DNA of 6,537 nucleotides from Pseudomonadota bacterium (GTDB lineage Bacteria; Pseudomonadota; Alphaproteobacteria; Rhizobiales; Xanthobacteraceae), in NCBI GenBank assembly GCA_023390955.1, contig JAEWBW010000179.1, forward strand, positions 1 through 6,537, read 5' to 3'. Positions 6,033-6,537 of this stretch are shown here, piece after piece. Under the pieces are notes generated by a model. The model was not told the DNA's origin. It worked only from the letters and a program-made list of their open reading frames with translations, and searched no databases. A program made the translations under genes and the position numbers. The first letter of the stretch is position 1. Every line of letters starts with the position of its first letter.

Positions 6033-6537
6033 TCAGGATTCGATCGACTCGCGATAGGCCGTCTTCCAGCCCCACGCGCCGGAGCCGTAGCCACGCCGCG
6101 TCACCCGCTCCTTGTAGATCTGGGCGATGATCTCGCCGTCGCCGGCGAGCAGGGATTTGGTCGAGCACATCTCGGCGCAGAGCGGCAGCTTGCCTTCGGC
6201 CAACCGATTGGCGCCGTACTTCTCGTACTCCTCCTTGCTGCCGTCGGCTTCCGGGCCGCCGGCGCAATAAGTGCATTTGTCCATCTTGCCGCGCGAACCG
6301 AAATTGCCGACCTTCGGATATTGCGGCGCGCCGAACGGACAGGCGTAGAAGCAATAGCCGCAGCCGATGCAGAGGTCCTTGGAGTGCAGCACCACGGCGT
6401 CCGCCGTGGTGTAAAAGCAGTTCACCGGACAGACCGCCGCGCAAGGCGCGTCGGTGCAGTGCATGCAGGCCATCGAGATCGAGCGCTCGCCGGGCTTGCC
6501 GTCATTGATCGTGACGACGCGGCGCCGGTTGATGCCC
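6033..6537 (-). CDS. fdoH: Formate dehydrogenase, iron-sulfur (beta) subunit (partial, N-terminus outside the window)
   Basis: Electron-transfer subunit of respiratory formate dehydrogenase, linking the molybdenum or tungsten catalytic subunit to the cytochrome b subunit through four [4Fe-4S] clusters. The visible 167 codons are in frame from the window edge (first full codon 6536-6534, reading GINRRRV). Cysteine groups appear in order: CMHCTDAPCAAVCP, CIGCGYCFYACPFG, CTYC, and CAEMC. The first group of the family lies off the window, upstream. The Met at 6473 is internal and should not be used as a start. After the last cysteine there are only about 45 residues, polar to the end (YRESIES), with no hydrophobic segment, so the C-terminal membrane anchor of E. 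coli FdnH/FdoH is absent. The gamma-subunit gene follows after 52 bases, and the catalytic subunit is expected further upstream, off the window. Confidence 0.95.
   Translation of the reverse strand, partial: GINRRRVVTINDGKPGERSISMACMHCTDAPCAAVCPVNCFYTTADAVVLHSKDLCIGCGYCFYACPFGAPQYPKVGNFGSRGKMDKCTYCAGGPEADGSKEEYEKYGANRLAEGKLPLCAEMCSTKSLLAGDGEIIAQIYKERVTRRGYGSGAWGWKTAYRESIES

Noticed and set aside
5054..6130. Long plus-strand open frame (358 codons) opposite the formate dehydrogenase gamma gene
   Set aside because: Its translation is dominated by Arg, Asp, His and Ala with no hydrophobic core or domain signature; it mirrors the membrane-protein codons of the true gene.

Overview
The window is GC-rich, densely coding DNA. 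It looks chromosomal and most like an alphaproteobacterium of the Bradyrhizobium/Rhodopseudomonas group. The grounds are the strong G/C bias at third codon positions, the architecture of the formate dehydrogenase subunits, and a 40-residue membrane peptide of a kind I recall from Bradyrhizobium genomes. The assignment is by recognition, not by a search. I saw no tRNA, rRNA, IS element, phage gene or CRISPR array, and no gene-free stretch exceeds 200 bases.

Right-to-left from about 3825 to the left edge (minus strand) is a sugar or polyol catabolism and uptake block. It holds a TIM-barrel sugar isomerase/epimerase-like protein (2752-3825), then 20 bases later a Gfo/Idh/MocA NAD(P)-dependent oxidoreductase (1580-2731). 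After a 197-base gap with possible regulatory structure comes a UgpB-type periplasmic binding protein (63-1382), then 12 bases later the first 16 codons of a further gene that leaves the window (1-50). The likely logic is that the binding protein captures a substrate for an ABC importer, while the oxidoreductase and the isomerase-like enzyme act in sequence on an imported sugar or polyol. The true substrate cannot be read from the sequence. The binding protein keeps residues associated with glycerol-3-phosphate binding in E. coli UgpB, whereas the enzyme pair suggests a ketosugar route, so transporter and enzymes may not share a substrate.

In the middle, on the plus strand, is a stand-alone alanyl-tRNA editing protein of the AlaX type (3996-4736). 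It is divergent from the sugar block across a 170-base intergenic region carrying a perfect 6+3+6 palindrome. It is followed by a small gene for a 40-residue single-helix membrane or exported peptide (4850-4972) with a textbook Shine-Dalgarno sequence.

On the right, on the minus strand, is the end of a respiratory formate dehydrogenase operon: the Fe-S beta subunit (6033 to the window edge, N-terminus missing) and the cytochrome b gamma subunit (4979-5980). The beta subunit lacks the C-terminal membrane anchor of E. coli FdnH, and the gamma subunit carries an extra N-terminal signal peptide and an added membrane helix. The peptide gene and the gamma-subunit gene converge with only 6 bases between stop codons, and an inverted repeat lies inside the end of the peptide gene.

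Most of the window is ordinary metabolism. The points worth a second look are the small gene and its convergent junction, the structured leader of the binding-protein gene, the substrate question of the sugar block, and the rebuilt membrane anchoring of the formate dehydrogenase. I found no clear evidence for a wholly new system.
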